From a virus, in the IMG/VR virus record IMGVR_UViG_3300033144_001147, positions 1 to 61,738 of that record: a stretch of 61,738 nt of DNA. The stretch is one strand, 5' to 3'. This document shows, in pieces, positions 52,384-61,738 of the stretch; positions within the stretch are counted from its first letter, which is position 1; every line of letters starts with the position of its first letter. Position numbers and translations under genes: made by a program. The notes under the pieces were generated by a model. That model was not told where the DNA came from and made no database searches. It was given only the letters and a program-made list of their open reading frames with translations.

Positions 52384-52567
52384 TACTATTAGATGGGTAT
52401 TAAGGGATAACATTAAAAAAAATGTAAACGCTTTATGGACGTGGGATAAGGAGGGAAAGAATTTTACTATGATTTACAACAACTACAACGATGACCTTCC
52501 TATATATACCGCCTCTCAATTATTAGAGGAAATAGAAAAAGAACTTAAGAAGAAGCCTGTTTCTTAG
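52373..52567 (+). CDS. Last early gene, 64 aa
   Basis: ATG 52373 is preferred over the TTG two codons upstream. MKYNTIRWVLRDNIKKNVNALWTWDKEGKNFTMIYNNYNDDLPIYTASQLLEEIEKELKKKPVS: small, charged, beta then helix. It ends 23 bases inside the 3' end of the opposite-strand 79-aa gene, where early and late transcription collide. No terminator found between them. Confidence 0.68.
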   Translation: MKYNTIRWVLRDNIKKNVNALWTWDKEGKNFTMIYNNYNDDLPIYTASQLLEEIEKELKKKPVS

Positions 52568-52784
52568 CTCTAACTAATTCCGCACACTTCTCATACTCTT
52601 CCGTGTAAGTAAAGTATTCAATCAGGGTGTCATAAATATCACACTCCATAGCTACATGCTTCCGTTTAGGATTAAACATTAAATATAATATAGCTGTTTC
52701 TTGGATTAATTGATCTAATGTTTTTTTACCTAACAATAAATTGTAGGTATGTCGCATGCAGATATCTTCATTAAACCCATCCAT
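52545..52784 (-). CDS. Last late gene, 79 aa
   Basis: MDGFNEDICMRHTYNLLLGKKTLDQLIQETAILYLMFNPKRKHVAMECDIYDTLIEYFTYTEEYEKCAELVRAKKQASS: helical, not recognised. Its ATG overlaps the stop of the giant gene (TAATG), so it is the distal end of the leftward late operon that passes through the circle joint. Perhaps an assembly partner of the giant protein. Confidence 0.72.
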   Translation of the reverse strand: MDGFNEDICMRHTYNLLLGKKTLDQLIQETAILYLMFNPKRKHVAMECDIYDTLIEYFTYTEEYEKCAELVRAKKQASS

Positions 52785-55700
52785 TAGTCAAGCATAGGAT
52801 TATCTGAACTCATAGGGTTGCTATTCGACATAGGATTCTCGCTATGCATAGGATTTACCCTCTCCATTGGATTATCTGATTTAAGTTTAGTATTTTTTGA
52901 TTTCTTTTTAGTTGTTCCGTGACGCTCCCTGGTTCTTTTATTAACCCCCTTCATCATCTCTTTTCTTTGTTCAGCCCTTTCTTCTTCACTATTTATCTGG
53001 TACTCGCTATAATTAAAAAGCCTCATCATTATTTTAGCCGGATCGCTTTCTCCGTCCGCTAACGCTTCTAAATTTTTAAATATCTTATGAAGATTATTAA
53101 CAGGCAAACCGGTTATTTGAGATATCTCTCTTAGAGCTTTATAAAATTTCTCTTGTTTTTTTACAGGATCTTTAGCGTCTCTATATGCTGCCAGCTTGCT
53201 TAATATCTCTTCTCCTTGAGTTAATATGGGTAAGTTTTTAAATTCTAAAAACCCTTTAGGTTTATCTTGTAAGTAGTACGCAAATTTTTCTACAAACTCT
53301 CCATAAATAAACAAGGCATTTATATTTCCTAATATACCAGCTCTCATTAAATCACTCCCATCTTCTTCATCCCAATCAGCTAACAATCCTGGGAATCCAT
53401 TAGCTACATATTGGAAGAACATTGGCATCACAACATGATAAGTAATAAACGTTCTCATATTCTCCCCTACGGTTCCCTTCCCTTGTTTTCCTCCAGACGC
53501 AGCCAACCTGTAAAGGTTTCTTATAGCATACACTTCTTTCCTTAAATATTGTTTTGGAGTAGTTAAGAACATGTTAAGAGCTCTGTTAATTGCATCTTTA
53601 TTTTGGCGGTAATCTCTGTCTTGTAAATCAGTAGACTGCTGAGTTCTTTTAGTATCCCTCTCAAACTTTCTAATAGCTATCTCAATTGCTTGTTTTTCCG
53701 TTTTACCCGCTTTTAAAGCCTGCTCCTTGTAGAATACATAGTTAGGTACTCCCCCTAAATAGATAGCACCTATATCCCCTAAACGCGTGGTATACATTAA
53801 TATATTAATTAGTGACTCTCTGGTGTTGCCAGACATTCCAAACCTTTCTGGCATTACCTCTATCATTCTCTCATCCGTATAAGCCTCTATCGCTTTGGTA
53901 ATACTTTGTTTTTGTCGGTCTTGAAGGTATACAGAATTTTCAGCTATTTCTTTCCATACCGCCTTTACACTCTGTCCTTTTCCAAACCTACTTAATGCAG
54001 CGTTCTTCATCCAATTAACAAAACCTATATCATTTCCATAAGTAACAAAAGAAGTAAGCTGTTTAAGGGTTACTACTGGATTTATTCCTAATCGAGACAA
54101 GATAAATATATCCTGCATTACATTAACCGCTTGATCCATTTTACCGTCTGACTGCGACATACCTTTGTTGGCTATTTTATCTATAGCCGCATGAATCATA
54201 TCATTAGTTTCCTGACCATACAATCTTTTAATGGTGTCATAAATAATTGGGTTGGTAAAAATTTTATTTATATCACTTACCGGTCGAGCATAAGCGGCAA
54301 AATACTCCATATCTCTAATGTATGTAAACAAAGCATTAGTACCGTCCACATCTTTTCGGATAGCTCTCTTGTTATCTTGCCTCATTTTAGTAGAGTTAGA
54401 AGATACTGTATTGTGGTATTGAGGAGTTCCAGACAGTAGGTCTATTCCAGCATCTTGCTGGTCTCCCTTTCCTAACTCTCTATATACCATACCCGCATAA
54501 TTAACATTGTAAGGCATATCAATTCTATATATATCTTTATACGCTTGATTGTAGTGTTGATATAACATAGGGAACAAGATGTCTACTTGCCAGTCGGCAA
54601 ATTCTTTCAGCTCCGCATACTCATTAGTTAATAAGTCAGTCATCTCTTGCATAACTCTTTGATAATCACTTCCAAATTGTTTTTCAAATCCAGGGTGATT
54701 TCGAGGGTCTTTATATTGATTATATAAATAATACATCTGATTAGGAGATAACTCTTGTTCATTCTGAGCTATAGCGTCTTCCAATTTTTTCTGATTAACA
54801 GGAGTTGGATTATTGTTATAAGCATCTTGAGCTTTCTGCACAGCATCAGCGTCTTTGTATATTCCGGTTGATACGCTTCTTGTAAATTTAGCTACCTTCT
54901 TTTTATACTTTTTTCCAAACAACTCTTGCCATTTAAATATAATAAAAGCTTCGTTCATTAACATTCTCTCTTTAAACAAACGACTCGCTCTATCTATTTT
55001 TTCAGTAACTTCTTTCTGAGTAACCCCTTCAAATAAGGCGGCTGGAAGTTTAGAGATTTTATCCATTAAAGAGAACATGTCTGAGTTTTGACCCATTATA
55101 TTTCCTAAAGTTCTAACAATACTATTGACTAAATTTTGAGCTCTCTTTTTAAGAGCTACTCCTGTCGGTCTGTTTTTCTTGTTAGAAGCGTCATTTAAAT
55201 CTCCTTGTTTTTGCTTAATCCCCTCTATAATATCTGTAATTTTATCTTGAATTAATTCAGGGGTAGGGTTTTCAATACCATCTTCTTTTAGTTCTCTAAT
55301 AGCTTGCTTTTTAAAACTTTCAGTTCTACCCGTGATGTCTTTATACACCTCTTCAAATTGTCTACGATATTCTAAGTGAGCTTTTTTTAATTCTTCTTTA
55401 AACAATGTTTTCCCTGTAACTATTATATCTTTTAACATTGATTCTACCTTAGAGAGAGTGGCTACCTTACTGATATCTTTATTATCCATCAGGTTTTGAG
55501 CGTTAATTAAACTCATTATAATTTGGAGGTCAGCTAAGGCTTCGTAGTCCGCTTCTTTTTTAGCAGGATTTTCGTTGATATCATTATACTCTTTCTGAAG
55601 CTCCGCTAAATACTCTAACACTTTATCTTCGGTCTTCAATCCTCCTTTAGGATTAAGTCTCTTTCTTATTCTCTCTATTCTTTTACGCGTAGCATCATCT

Positions 55701-58700
55701 ATTTTAACTCCCTTCAGAATATTATTAATCTTTATTCTATCTTTAGGATTTAAAAGTTTTTCGATTGACTCTTCTAATCTAACATTATTCTTTTCAGCAG
55801 CAAATTCTAAAATTTCATCCTGTATATTTTGTATATTTTCAGGGGTTGCTTGTGAGATCTTACGAATTAAAGTGGTCACTTCTGATTTAGTATAAATATC
55901 TTTAGGAAGAACTCTTCTTAAAAAGTTTCTTAATTCTCTTTGAGCTTCCCTTAATTCTTTCATTCCTATCTTTTTGGAATTTAATATAAGTCGAGAATTT
56001 TTAATAGACGCTGATAAATCAGTGCTTTGTTTTCCTCCTAAAGCTCGCGCCATATCTATTTCTAAAACTCGTTGCTGAGTGGATGCAATATTAGTTCCTG
56101 TAGTGTTTAATTTTTTAAAGGCCGGTTGAGATCGTAAAAAATCCATAGTCTCGTCCATTATCTCTTGTTGACTCTTTTTTATTTTAGACTTTATATTAGC
56201 TCTTTGCAGTTGGTAATATTTTTTAAATACTGTATTATAAAGTTTAAGGCCACTGTTCATTCCCCCCTCTATATTACCTAAAGATTTAGGGATGGTTTTA
56301 AGAACCTCATCATGTACTTTTAATAATTTATCTATTTCTCTTTTAGGAAATTTACGGACTCGAGTTAAATAATCTCTGATTGCTGCATCTGTAAAATTCT
56401 GATCTCTTGCGGTATTAATAATATCTATAGGGCTATCTTCTTTATTAAAAGTTTTTTGGTTCTTTTCGGTTATTACCTTTTGGTTTTTCTCCTTACTTCT
56501 TGGATTAAACATTCTACCATTCTTTGTTAAGTAATATCCTGTCAACCTCCCATAGTCATACGCATTTTTATCTCTAACTCTCGCCTTACCAATACCAAAA
56601 CCTAACCTGCCCGCCCACGTTTCTAAGTCGGTTAAAGAATAAACGTTAGGACCAATAAAACCTTTAGGGTTCATTTGATACATTTGTATTAATTTATCTA
56701 AGCCGGCTTTTTGATTTTTCTCTTTAAGCTGAGTATATTTACCTGGATTATTTACTCTATCCATCATGTAGTCAATAAAGTCTTGCTCCGTAATCTCAAC
56801 TCCAGCTAACTCGCTTAACTCTTGAGCTTGACCGTCTAAAGGAGATGCGTTTCTTCTTAAAAGGAAATTTAAAGCCGCATTACCCTTTCTCCAATTAGGA
56901 TCTCCATATTTATCAAAATCTTGTTTGGTTATACCATGGAAATACTCATGAATTTTTTGAGCTATATAACTAATATCTAACCCAGCTAATCCTGATTCTT
57001 GTCGTTCTAAAGCCTGCTGTTCAGCATCTTGCTCTGCATAAGCCCCTGCAATCTCCTCTTCTGTATAGACATCTCGACTTATTTGATAATCTTTAAGGGC
57101 CTTTAGTAATGGGTCGGTAATAACATCTATGTTCGTAGTAGACGCATAAGTCTTAAAAGGTAGTTTGGATAATTTTTCTAAAGCTTCCTCGTAAGTTTCA
57201 CTCTCCTTCATTAGTTTAGTTATAAGCTTATCTAAAACTCTTCCTTCTTTAGTTTTCCTCAAGTCAGTGTGTTCTCGCGCATCCGTATACATACCTGCGT
57301 TGTTCGTTGGAGGATATCCCGCTAATTTTAGAAGAGCATTAAATAACATTGAATGATGACCTGGTACGATTGGAGTCTTTTTCTTTTGTGGAGCAGACTT
57401 TTCTTTCGGTGATTCTTTTTTAGATTTTTTCTTTGGTTTTGCTTTTGGTTTTCTGGTTATAACCTCCACATCAGACTCTTCTACCTCTTCTCCTGTTCTC
57501 ACCTTACCAGCTACCGTATTAAAAAAGTCTATAATATCATTGTCTGTTTTAGTAAATTTAACTATATCTGTAGGTAATCCTAATTTAGAAGCCACAATTT
57601 GTAGCCATCTTTTTACCGTTCCTTTAGCTGACTTATCTAACTTAGTATAGTTATTAGCTAACATAGCAAATAACTCGGCCACCTGTTCTTCACTTTGGTC
57701 TTGAGTTTCATAAGCCTTAGCAAACTCTTGTAATTCTTTTTTTACTTTAGGGTCTTTCACTCCCTTAATAGCGGCAGCCAACATACGCTGAGTAACCTCT
57801 TGTATCTCACTATCAATACCTAAAGTTTTTAATAGTACCGCATGCATAACTTCATGAGGAACCGTTCTACTGGTAGCGATGGTAGAGTTAATATGAATTG
57901 TATTAGTAGCTGGAGCAAACGTTCCTCTTGTCCCTCTACTCTTTTGACTTACCGCTTGATTATACGCATCCTCTGTAGCGTGTAATACTATATTAACATT
58001 AGGTAATAGTTTCTTAACTGCTTTCCCAGCCTTAATAGCTTGATTTAATAAACGTTGAGGGATAGTGGTTTTACCCTTACCATCAGTTGAGGTATATTGA
58101 ACGTTGTCTGAAACCCTGCCTCCTGGAAGAGAAACTGTAGACCCTTCACTGGTTGTTACATTAACCGTATTAGTTTCAGTATTTACATCTACCCCTGTAG
58201 TAGTGGTAGTAGTTTCCGCAACAGGAGTGTCTTCTGTAGTTTCTTCTGTAGTCTGCTCTACCACTGGAACGCCCGTGTCTTCAGCCACAGCTGCTTCTAA
58301 ATCACTAACCTCCTCATCTAATTGGGTTTCAGGTTCTACTTTCGTCTTCTTCTTCGACTTAGTATCTGTTTTACTTTCGACTTTACTTTTTGAGGTAGAC
58401 GTACCCGAGGTGTTTCCCGTTCCCACCGGGCCGCCATCTTGGGCTTGTACTTGTACATCCACTTTCGTTGAGCTTGACTTTTGAATGGCATCTGTTTTTT
58501 CTTTTTTAATTAATTCTTTAGTATTATCAAATTCTTCTTGAGTCCAGACATAATCCTTTCCCTTATCCTTTTTTATTCTATCCCTAACCTCTTGGTCTTG
58601 AATATCCATCTGCTCTATCTGCTCTCTACCTTTTTTTAATAGTTCAGCTTGTTTAGCATCGATCTGCTCTTGAGTAGGATTTTCTATTCCGTCTTTTTGT

Positions 58701-61700
58701 AGTTCTTTTTTAGCGTGATCTTCAGTAACCTCTACTGTATAAGTTGATGTTGTATTTCCGTCTACAGTAGTAAAGGTATGAGTTCCTTTAGCCAGCTCGG
58801 CTTTCTTTTTATTAACCTCTTCAGGGGTAGGGTTTTCTACACCGCTATTTATAAGCTCGTGCATTGCTCGTTCGGTTAAATGCTTATCTTTTGCTTCTTC
58901 GGAGAGATTACTTTCCCCTTCTCTTATTATACTCTCTACGTCATTTTCTAACTGAGCTAATTCAGCTTGCTGTTTCTTAGTAAGTTGTTTATTATATTTT
59001 TCAATATAATCTCTTAACTCTTGTTGTCGTAATAGATTCCCTAATAACTTCTTTTTTTGCTGTAATGGAAGGTCGGCAGGTATCTGATCCATAACCCCGC
59101 TTATCTGGTCGTAACTCTGAATCTGCTTGTCTCCTTCAGATTTAGTCATCTCACCTGATAATATTTTTTCTTTTATCTTTGTTACAAATGCGTCTTTGAC
59201 TGTTTGTTGCTTATGGACTTGCTCAAACACTTTAAACGTGTCGTCAGTTACTTGCGTGAAATCTTGATCTTTAGCTGCGTACACCATAGCCATTGGAGTT
59301 CCTATTACAAAACCTCCTATCATTTCTGAAGTAGCCCCTACCATTAGTTGATTAAAAAACTCCTCGGTACTTTGAGGGGTAGCAAAAGCATCAGCATCTT
59401 TTACTTCATTGTAAACACTTTTAAAAGTTATATCTGCTAATTCTTGAGCAAACCCAGTTTCAAACTCAGCAACCCCCGCGTTTCCTACTCTTATCAATCC
59501 TTGAGCTAACATACTGTTTACCTCAGCTTTCACTACCTCTTTGAAGGTTCTGCCTGAAACCTCTTTAGCTCCCTTCCCTAATACATTCATTAAAATTTTA
59601 GAAGATAGACTGTTCATTTGTTTCATGTTTCTGAAACCTAAATTCTCCAACACCCCTACTACAGCCGCTAAAGGAATAGAAAATAGTTTCTTTTCTCCTT
59701 CAGATATACTGTCAAAATATTCATCACCCGCCATTTCTTTTTGTAGGTGGGTATATACTTGTCCCCCCATATTTAGAAGTCTAATTTTTCCTGGGCCAAG
59801 CATTGCTGGAATACTTCTTGCAGCACCGTAAAACCCTAAATTACCTACCCAGTCCCACCATCCTTTATCCTCTCCTTTGTGGTCTATCTCGGAAAACGGA
59901 TGGTCTTCTACATATATATTTTCACGAGACATTTTTTGATTAATATACTCTCTACTATCATAACCAAAAGCCCAATCAAAACCAGCCTCAACACCGGTTG
60001 TCATTCCTTTTTCTTGCTGCACCCGGTCAGTTACTTTGTTAGCGAAATTAGAGAACGGAGATTTCTCTTGTCTTTCCCAATCTTCTCCTTGACCTAATTT
60101 TATTTGCTTTTTAAGATTATCAGCGTCTTCCCGCGACATGTCATCGTCAAACATTTTATTTATTTCTACTCCAGCATCTATTACCATATCCATTCCAAAA
60201 GCCCCTATATCAGAAAACCCTCCTGCTGTCATATTTTGAAAAAATCCTCCTGAAGCACTTCCTTGTTGCCCTCTCATCATATACCACAGACCTACATCGC
60301 GGTCTAATTGTTGACCTATATCTATTAAGTTATTTCTCTCTACCTTAAGTTGCTTGTGTAGATACTTTAATTCTATAAGTAAAGCGTCCGGAGTGGTAGC
60401 TACTTCCTCTCCATCCTCCCCGGTTATATATATAGGTTGGTCTCGAGGCAGGTGTTTTATATTATTATAATCTTGAACTTGACGGAAGTATTCTTTAATA
60501 TCATCTCTTAACTTATTTTCTTTTTCGGTTACTTTTTTAACCGTTCTATCCACCTGTCCTTGGTCGTGAAACTTAAACTCTTTTTCTACAGACTCTCCTT
60601 TCTCAGCTTCGTTATAATAATTAGTGTCATGTCTATTGTCTATTAAAAACTTTTTAAGGTTTTTTGCCTCTAACCCCTTGTCATATAGTCGGTCTAAATT
60701 AACATAATGTCGTTTTTTATACCATTGCCCATCATCACCTTCTTCATATCCGTACACATACATTCCGTCCCCCGCAACGTCAGTTCTCTCAAACACAAAA
60801 CCATAGTCCCCAAAATGATATTCCAGTAAAGGTATTACTCCCTCTTCCGTGTCTGCTACAAGGTCTTCATCAATATGTTGAAGAGATTGCTCGAAAGGAT
60901 CTTTACTTTTAATATACCCCGCTGTTTCATCGTCAATTCTTTTCCCTGAAGTTTCAGTTTCATGATAATACTTTCTTTTATAAGCCCTGTCTCCAGAAGA
61001 GTCTGTGCCCTTAAATATATTTTTAATGGTGTTCATTAAAGCTTTAGCCCCTCCCCAGCTTTCTGATCTTGCTACTATTTTTTGAGGCTCCATAATCTCG
61101 GTCTCAATAAGGTCTTCATTTACTGCGTCAAAACCTTGAGCAGAATAAAAGTCATCTATCTCCGCGTCACTCATTTTATTTAACTCCCCCATAGTCATGG
61201 TGGTTAAAAGGATGGCTTTCTGTTCATCGCCTCGTGCTTTATCTAAATACCACTTACGGGACTCATCATCCCAGCGCGCCCATCGGTCTAAAACTTCTTG
61301 GTCTATTTTTTGTTGAGTGGCAGGCTCCTCTTGAGATTGGTCTATAGCTTCTTCACTAACACTAACGTCCCCTTCGGCAGGCTGTTCATTCTGATCTATA
61401 TCTTGTTCGGATTGAGGCTGAGGGTCTCCTTCAGCGGGTTGTTCATTTTGGTCTATCGCTTGTTCCGTTGATATGTTTGAAGATTCCAATTTGCCAGGTA
61501 CTCCCTCCACTTGTGGTATACCTGATACCAACATTTCCTCCACATGGTCTCCAGTAAGCTCGAAATTTTTTTTTTCAGGAGATTCTCCTGTAGACTCTTC
61601 ACCTGCAGTAGTTCCTACTAAAACCTGAAACTCTTCTACCGTACCATTATATCCTGTATTAACAAAATATTTATAAGTATCATTAAAAGCCTCATTATTT

Positions 61701-61738
61701 TCTTGTAATAATTGCTGATAATCCTCTATAGTTCCGTT
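52784..61738 (-). CDS. Giant virion/ejection-type protein with metalloprotease motif (rest of 3,002 aa)
   Basis: Read together with bases 168-1 this is 3,002 residues; numbering from the true ATG. After the N-terminal repeats (1-60) comes an acidic low-complexity part with two near-identical units (IDQNEQPAEGD). Then long helical and charged stretches, two hydrophobic patches (about 640-760) and a Thr/Glu-rich linker near 1130-1220. SRTVPHEVMHAVLLKTLG (about 1305-1325) has the zinc HExxH pattern, and YIAQKIHEYFHGI (about 1615-1630) a second HExxH-like motif. The long C-terminal half is helical. The tail has five NPM units every six residues. Position after the internal protein genes suggests an ejected or internal virion protein. 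No RNA polymerase DxDGD motif seen. Confidence 0.88.
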   Translation of the reverse strand, partial: NGTIEDYQQLLQENNEAFNDTYKYFVNTGYNGTVEEFQVLVGTTAGEESTGESPEKKNFELTGDHVEEMLVSGIPQVEGVPGKLESSNISTEQAIDQNEQPAEGDPQPQSEQDIDQNEQPAEGDVSVSEEAIDQSQEEPATQQKIDQEVLDRWARWDDESRKWYLDKARGDEQKAILLTTMTMGELNKMSDAEIDDFYSAQGFDAVNEDLIETEIMEPQKIVARSESWGGAKALMNTIKNIFKGTDSSGDRAYKRKYYHETETSGKRIDDETAGYIKSKDPFEQSLQHIDEDLVADTEEGVIPLLEYHFGDYGFVFERTDVAGDGMYVYGYEEGDDGQWYKKRHYVNLDRLYDKGLEAKNLKKFLIDNRHDTNYYNEAEKGESVEKEFKFHDQGQVDRTVKKVTEKENKLRDDIKEYFRQVQDYNNIKHLPRDQPIYITGEDGEEVATTPDALLIELKYLHKQLKVERNNLIDIGQQLDRDVGLWYMMRGQQGSASGGFFQNMTAGGFSDIGAFGMDMVIDAGVEINKMFDDDMSREDADNLKKQIKLGQGEDWERQEKSPFSNFANKVTDRVQQEKGMTTGVEAGFDWAFGYDSREYINQKMSRENIYVEDHPFSEIDHKGEDKGWWDWVGNLGFYGAARSIPAMLGPGKIRLLNMGGQVYTHLQKEMAGDEYFDSISEGEKKLFSIPLAAVVGVLENLGFRNMKQMNSLSSKILMNVLGKGAKEVSGRTFKEVVKAEVNSMLAQGLIRVGNAGVAEFETGFAQELADITFKSVYNEVKDADAFATPQSTEEFFNQLMVGATSEMIGGFVIGTPMAMVYAAKDQDFTQVTDDTFKVFEQVHKQQTVKDAFVTKIKEKILSGEMTKSEGDKQIQSYDQISGVMDQIPADLPLQQKKKLLGNLLRQQELRDYIEKYNKQLTKKQQAELAQLENDVESIIREGESNLSEEAKDKHLTERAMHELINSGVENPTPEEVNKKKAELAKGTHTFTTVDGNTTSTYTVEVTEDHAKKELQKDGIENPTQEQIDAKQAELLKKGREQIEQMDIQDQEVRDRIKKDKGKDYVWTQEEFDNTKELIKKEKTDAIQKSSSTKVDVQVQAQDGGPVGTGNTSGTSTSKSKVESKTDTKSKKKTKVEPETQLDEEVSDLEAAVAEDTGVPVVEQTTEETTEDTPVAETTTTTTGVDVNTETNTVNVTTSEGSTVSLPGGRVSDNVQYTSTDGKGKTTIPQRLLNQAIKAGKAVKKLLPNVNIVLHATEDAYNQAVSQKSRGTRGTFAPATNTIHINSTIATSRTVPHEVMHAVLLKTLGIDSEIQEVTQRMLAAAIKGVKDPKVKKELQEFAKAYETQDQSEEQVAELFAMLANNYTKLDKSAKGTVKRWLQIVASKLGLPTDIVKFTKTDNDIIDFFNTVAGKVRTGEEVEESDVEVITRKPKAKPKKKSKKESPKEKSAPQKKKTPIVPGHHSMLFNALLKLAGYPPTNNAGMYTDAREHTDLRKTKEGRVLDKLITKLMKESETYEEALEKLSKLPFKTYASTTNIDVITDPLLKALKDYQISRDVYTEEEIAGAYAEQDAEQQALERQESGLAGLDISYIAQKIHEYFHGITKQDFDKYGDPNWRKGNAALNFLLRRNASPLDGQAQELSELAGVEITEQDFIDYMMDRVNNPGKYTQLKEKNQKAGLDKLIQMYQMNPKGFIGPNVYSLTDLETWAGRLGFGIGKARVRDKNAYDYGRLTGYYLTKNGRMFNPRSKEKNQKVITEKNQKTFNKEDSPIDIINTARDQNFTDAAIRDYLTRVRKFPKREIDKLLKVHDEVLKTIPKSLGNIEGGMNSGLKLYNTVFKKYYQLQRANIKSKIKKSQQEIMDETMDFLRSQPAFKKLNTTGTNIASTQQRVLEIDMARALGGKQSTDLSASIKNSRLILNSKKIGMKELREAQRELRNFLRRVLPKDIYTKSEVTTLIRKISQATPENIQNIQDEILEFAAEKNNVRLEESIEKLLNPKDRIKINNILKGVKIDDATRKRIERIRKRLNPKGGLKTEDKVLEYLAELQKEYNDINENPAKKEADYEALADLQIIMSLINAQNLMDNKDISKVATLSKVESMLKDIIVTGKTLFKEELKKAHLEYRRQFEEVYKDITGRTESFKKQAIRELKEDGIENPTPELIQDKITDIIEGIKQKQGDLNDASNKKNRPTGVALKKRAQNLVNSIVRTLGNIMGQNSDMFSLMDKISKLPAALFEGVTQKEVTEKIDRASRLFKERMLMNEAFIIFKWQELFGKKYKKKVAKFTRSVSTGIYKDADAVQKAQDAYNNNPTPVNQKKLEDAIAQNEQELSPNQMYYLYNQYKDPRNHPGFEKQFGSDYQRVMQEMTDLLTNEYAELKEFADWQVDILFPMLYQHYNQAYKDIYRIDMPYNVNYAGMVYRELGKGDQQDAGIDLLSGTPQYHNTVSSNSTKMRQDNKRAIRKDVDGTNALFTYIRDMEYFAAYARPVSDINKIFTNPIIYDTIKRLYGQETNDMIHAAIDKIANKGMSQSDGKMDQAVNVMQDIFILSRLGINPVVTLKQLTSFVTYGNDIGFVNWMKNAALSRFGKGQSVKAVWKEIAENSVYLQDRQKQSITKAIEAYTDERMIEVMPERFGMSGNTRESLINILMYTTRLGDIGAIYLGGVPNYVFYKEQALKAGKTEKQAIEIAIRKFERDTKRTQQSTDLQDRDYRQNKDAINRALNMFLTTPKQYLRKEVYAIRNLYRLAASGGKQGKGTVGENMRTFITYHVVMPMFFQYVANGFPGLLADWDEEDGSDLMRAGILGNINALFIYGEFVEKFAYYLQDKPKGFLEFKNLPILTQGEEILSKLAAYRDAKDPVKKQEKFYKALREISQITGLPVNNLHKIFKNLEALADGESDPAKIMMRLFNYSEYQINSEEERAEQRKEMMKGVNKRTRERHGTTKKKSKNTKLKSDNPMERVNPMHSENPMSNSNPMSSDNPMLD
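61625..61738. repeat. Direct terminal repeat, right copy (114 bp)
   Basis: Identical to bases 1-114. The giant reading frame passes through it in the same phase as through the left copy (114 = 38 codons). Confidence 0.97.

Noticed and set aside
1-61738. Temperate lifestyle, CRISPR array or insertion sequence
   Set aside because: No integrase, excisionase, partition pair, spaced identical repeats or transposase was seen. The lone ParB-like domain and HNH protein are insufficient.
52784-61738. Virion RNA polymerase of the crAss type in the giant protein
   Set aside because: I looked for the DxDGD-type catalytic motif and saw none; the visible motif is HExxH. A very divergent polymerase cannot be excluded by eye.

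Overview
The window is the complete or nearly complete genome of a lytic, tailed double-stranded DNA phage of a Bacteroidota host, most likely a marine flavobacterium. Evidence for the host is the AT-rich coding style, many Bacteroidota-type promoters (TAnnTTTG, some with an upstream TTG/TTTG 20-21 bp away), weak Shine-Dalgarno sequences and a BT4734/VirE-N type primase. The first 114 bases recur exactly at the end. The giant reading frame at the right end continues in frame through this overlap into bases 168-1, so the map closes as a circle of 61,624 bp (circular permutation or terminal redundancy). I see no integrase, tRNA or CRISPR array. The head and connector genes resemble, from recalled family sequences, crAss-like and Cellulophaga podovirus modules; this was not searched.

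Layout. Leftward (minus strand) late genes run from about 36.3 kb down to 1 and, across the circle, from 61.7 to 52.5 kb. In transcription order they are: a 72-aa gene; a chaperonin cluster (GroEL, ParB-like, GroES); two extremely Lys/Arg-rich proteins; small basic and Cys-containing proteins; a LamG-like lectin protein; a lysis cassette (small membrane protein, M15 peptidase, 3-TM holin); two fibre proteins with a shared N-terminus; an unusual trio (GroES-like, 2OG-Fe(II) oxygenase, SET-domain protein); large terminase, portal, scaffold, major capsid; small virion proteins; connectors; a 1,721-aa tail protein; internal virion proteins; and a 3,002-aa giant protein with a zinc-metalloprotease motif. 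One winged-helix-like gene (33.2 kb) points rightward inside this block.

Rightward (plus strand) early genes run from 36.9 to 52.6 kb. About 25 small, mostly acidic, unrecognised proteins come first, with two textbook hammerhead ribozymes between them. Then follow a DnaA-domain-IV-like protein, a recombination set (DUF1071 annealing protein, PD-(D/E)XK nuclease, SSB-like protein), a primase-helicase, an SNF2-type helicase, a VRR-NUC nuclease, a second DnaA-domain-IV-like protein and an HNH protein. No DNA or RNA polymerase is evident, so host polymerases are probably used.

Most notable: (1) two hammerhead ribozymes with compensatory differences in all three stems, bracketing a 738-nt cassette that includes a lipoprotein gene; (2) a duplicated, origin-like intergenic element (TGTCGA-type repeats flanking an AT-rich core) at 35.85-36.03 and 46.46-46.63 kb; (3) late-strand promoters with TATCTTTG but no -33 element, unlike the early ones; (4) a G/T-only low-complexity stretch in the divergent intergenic region; (5) two further structured-RNA candidates at 42.5-42.7 kb.
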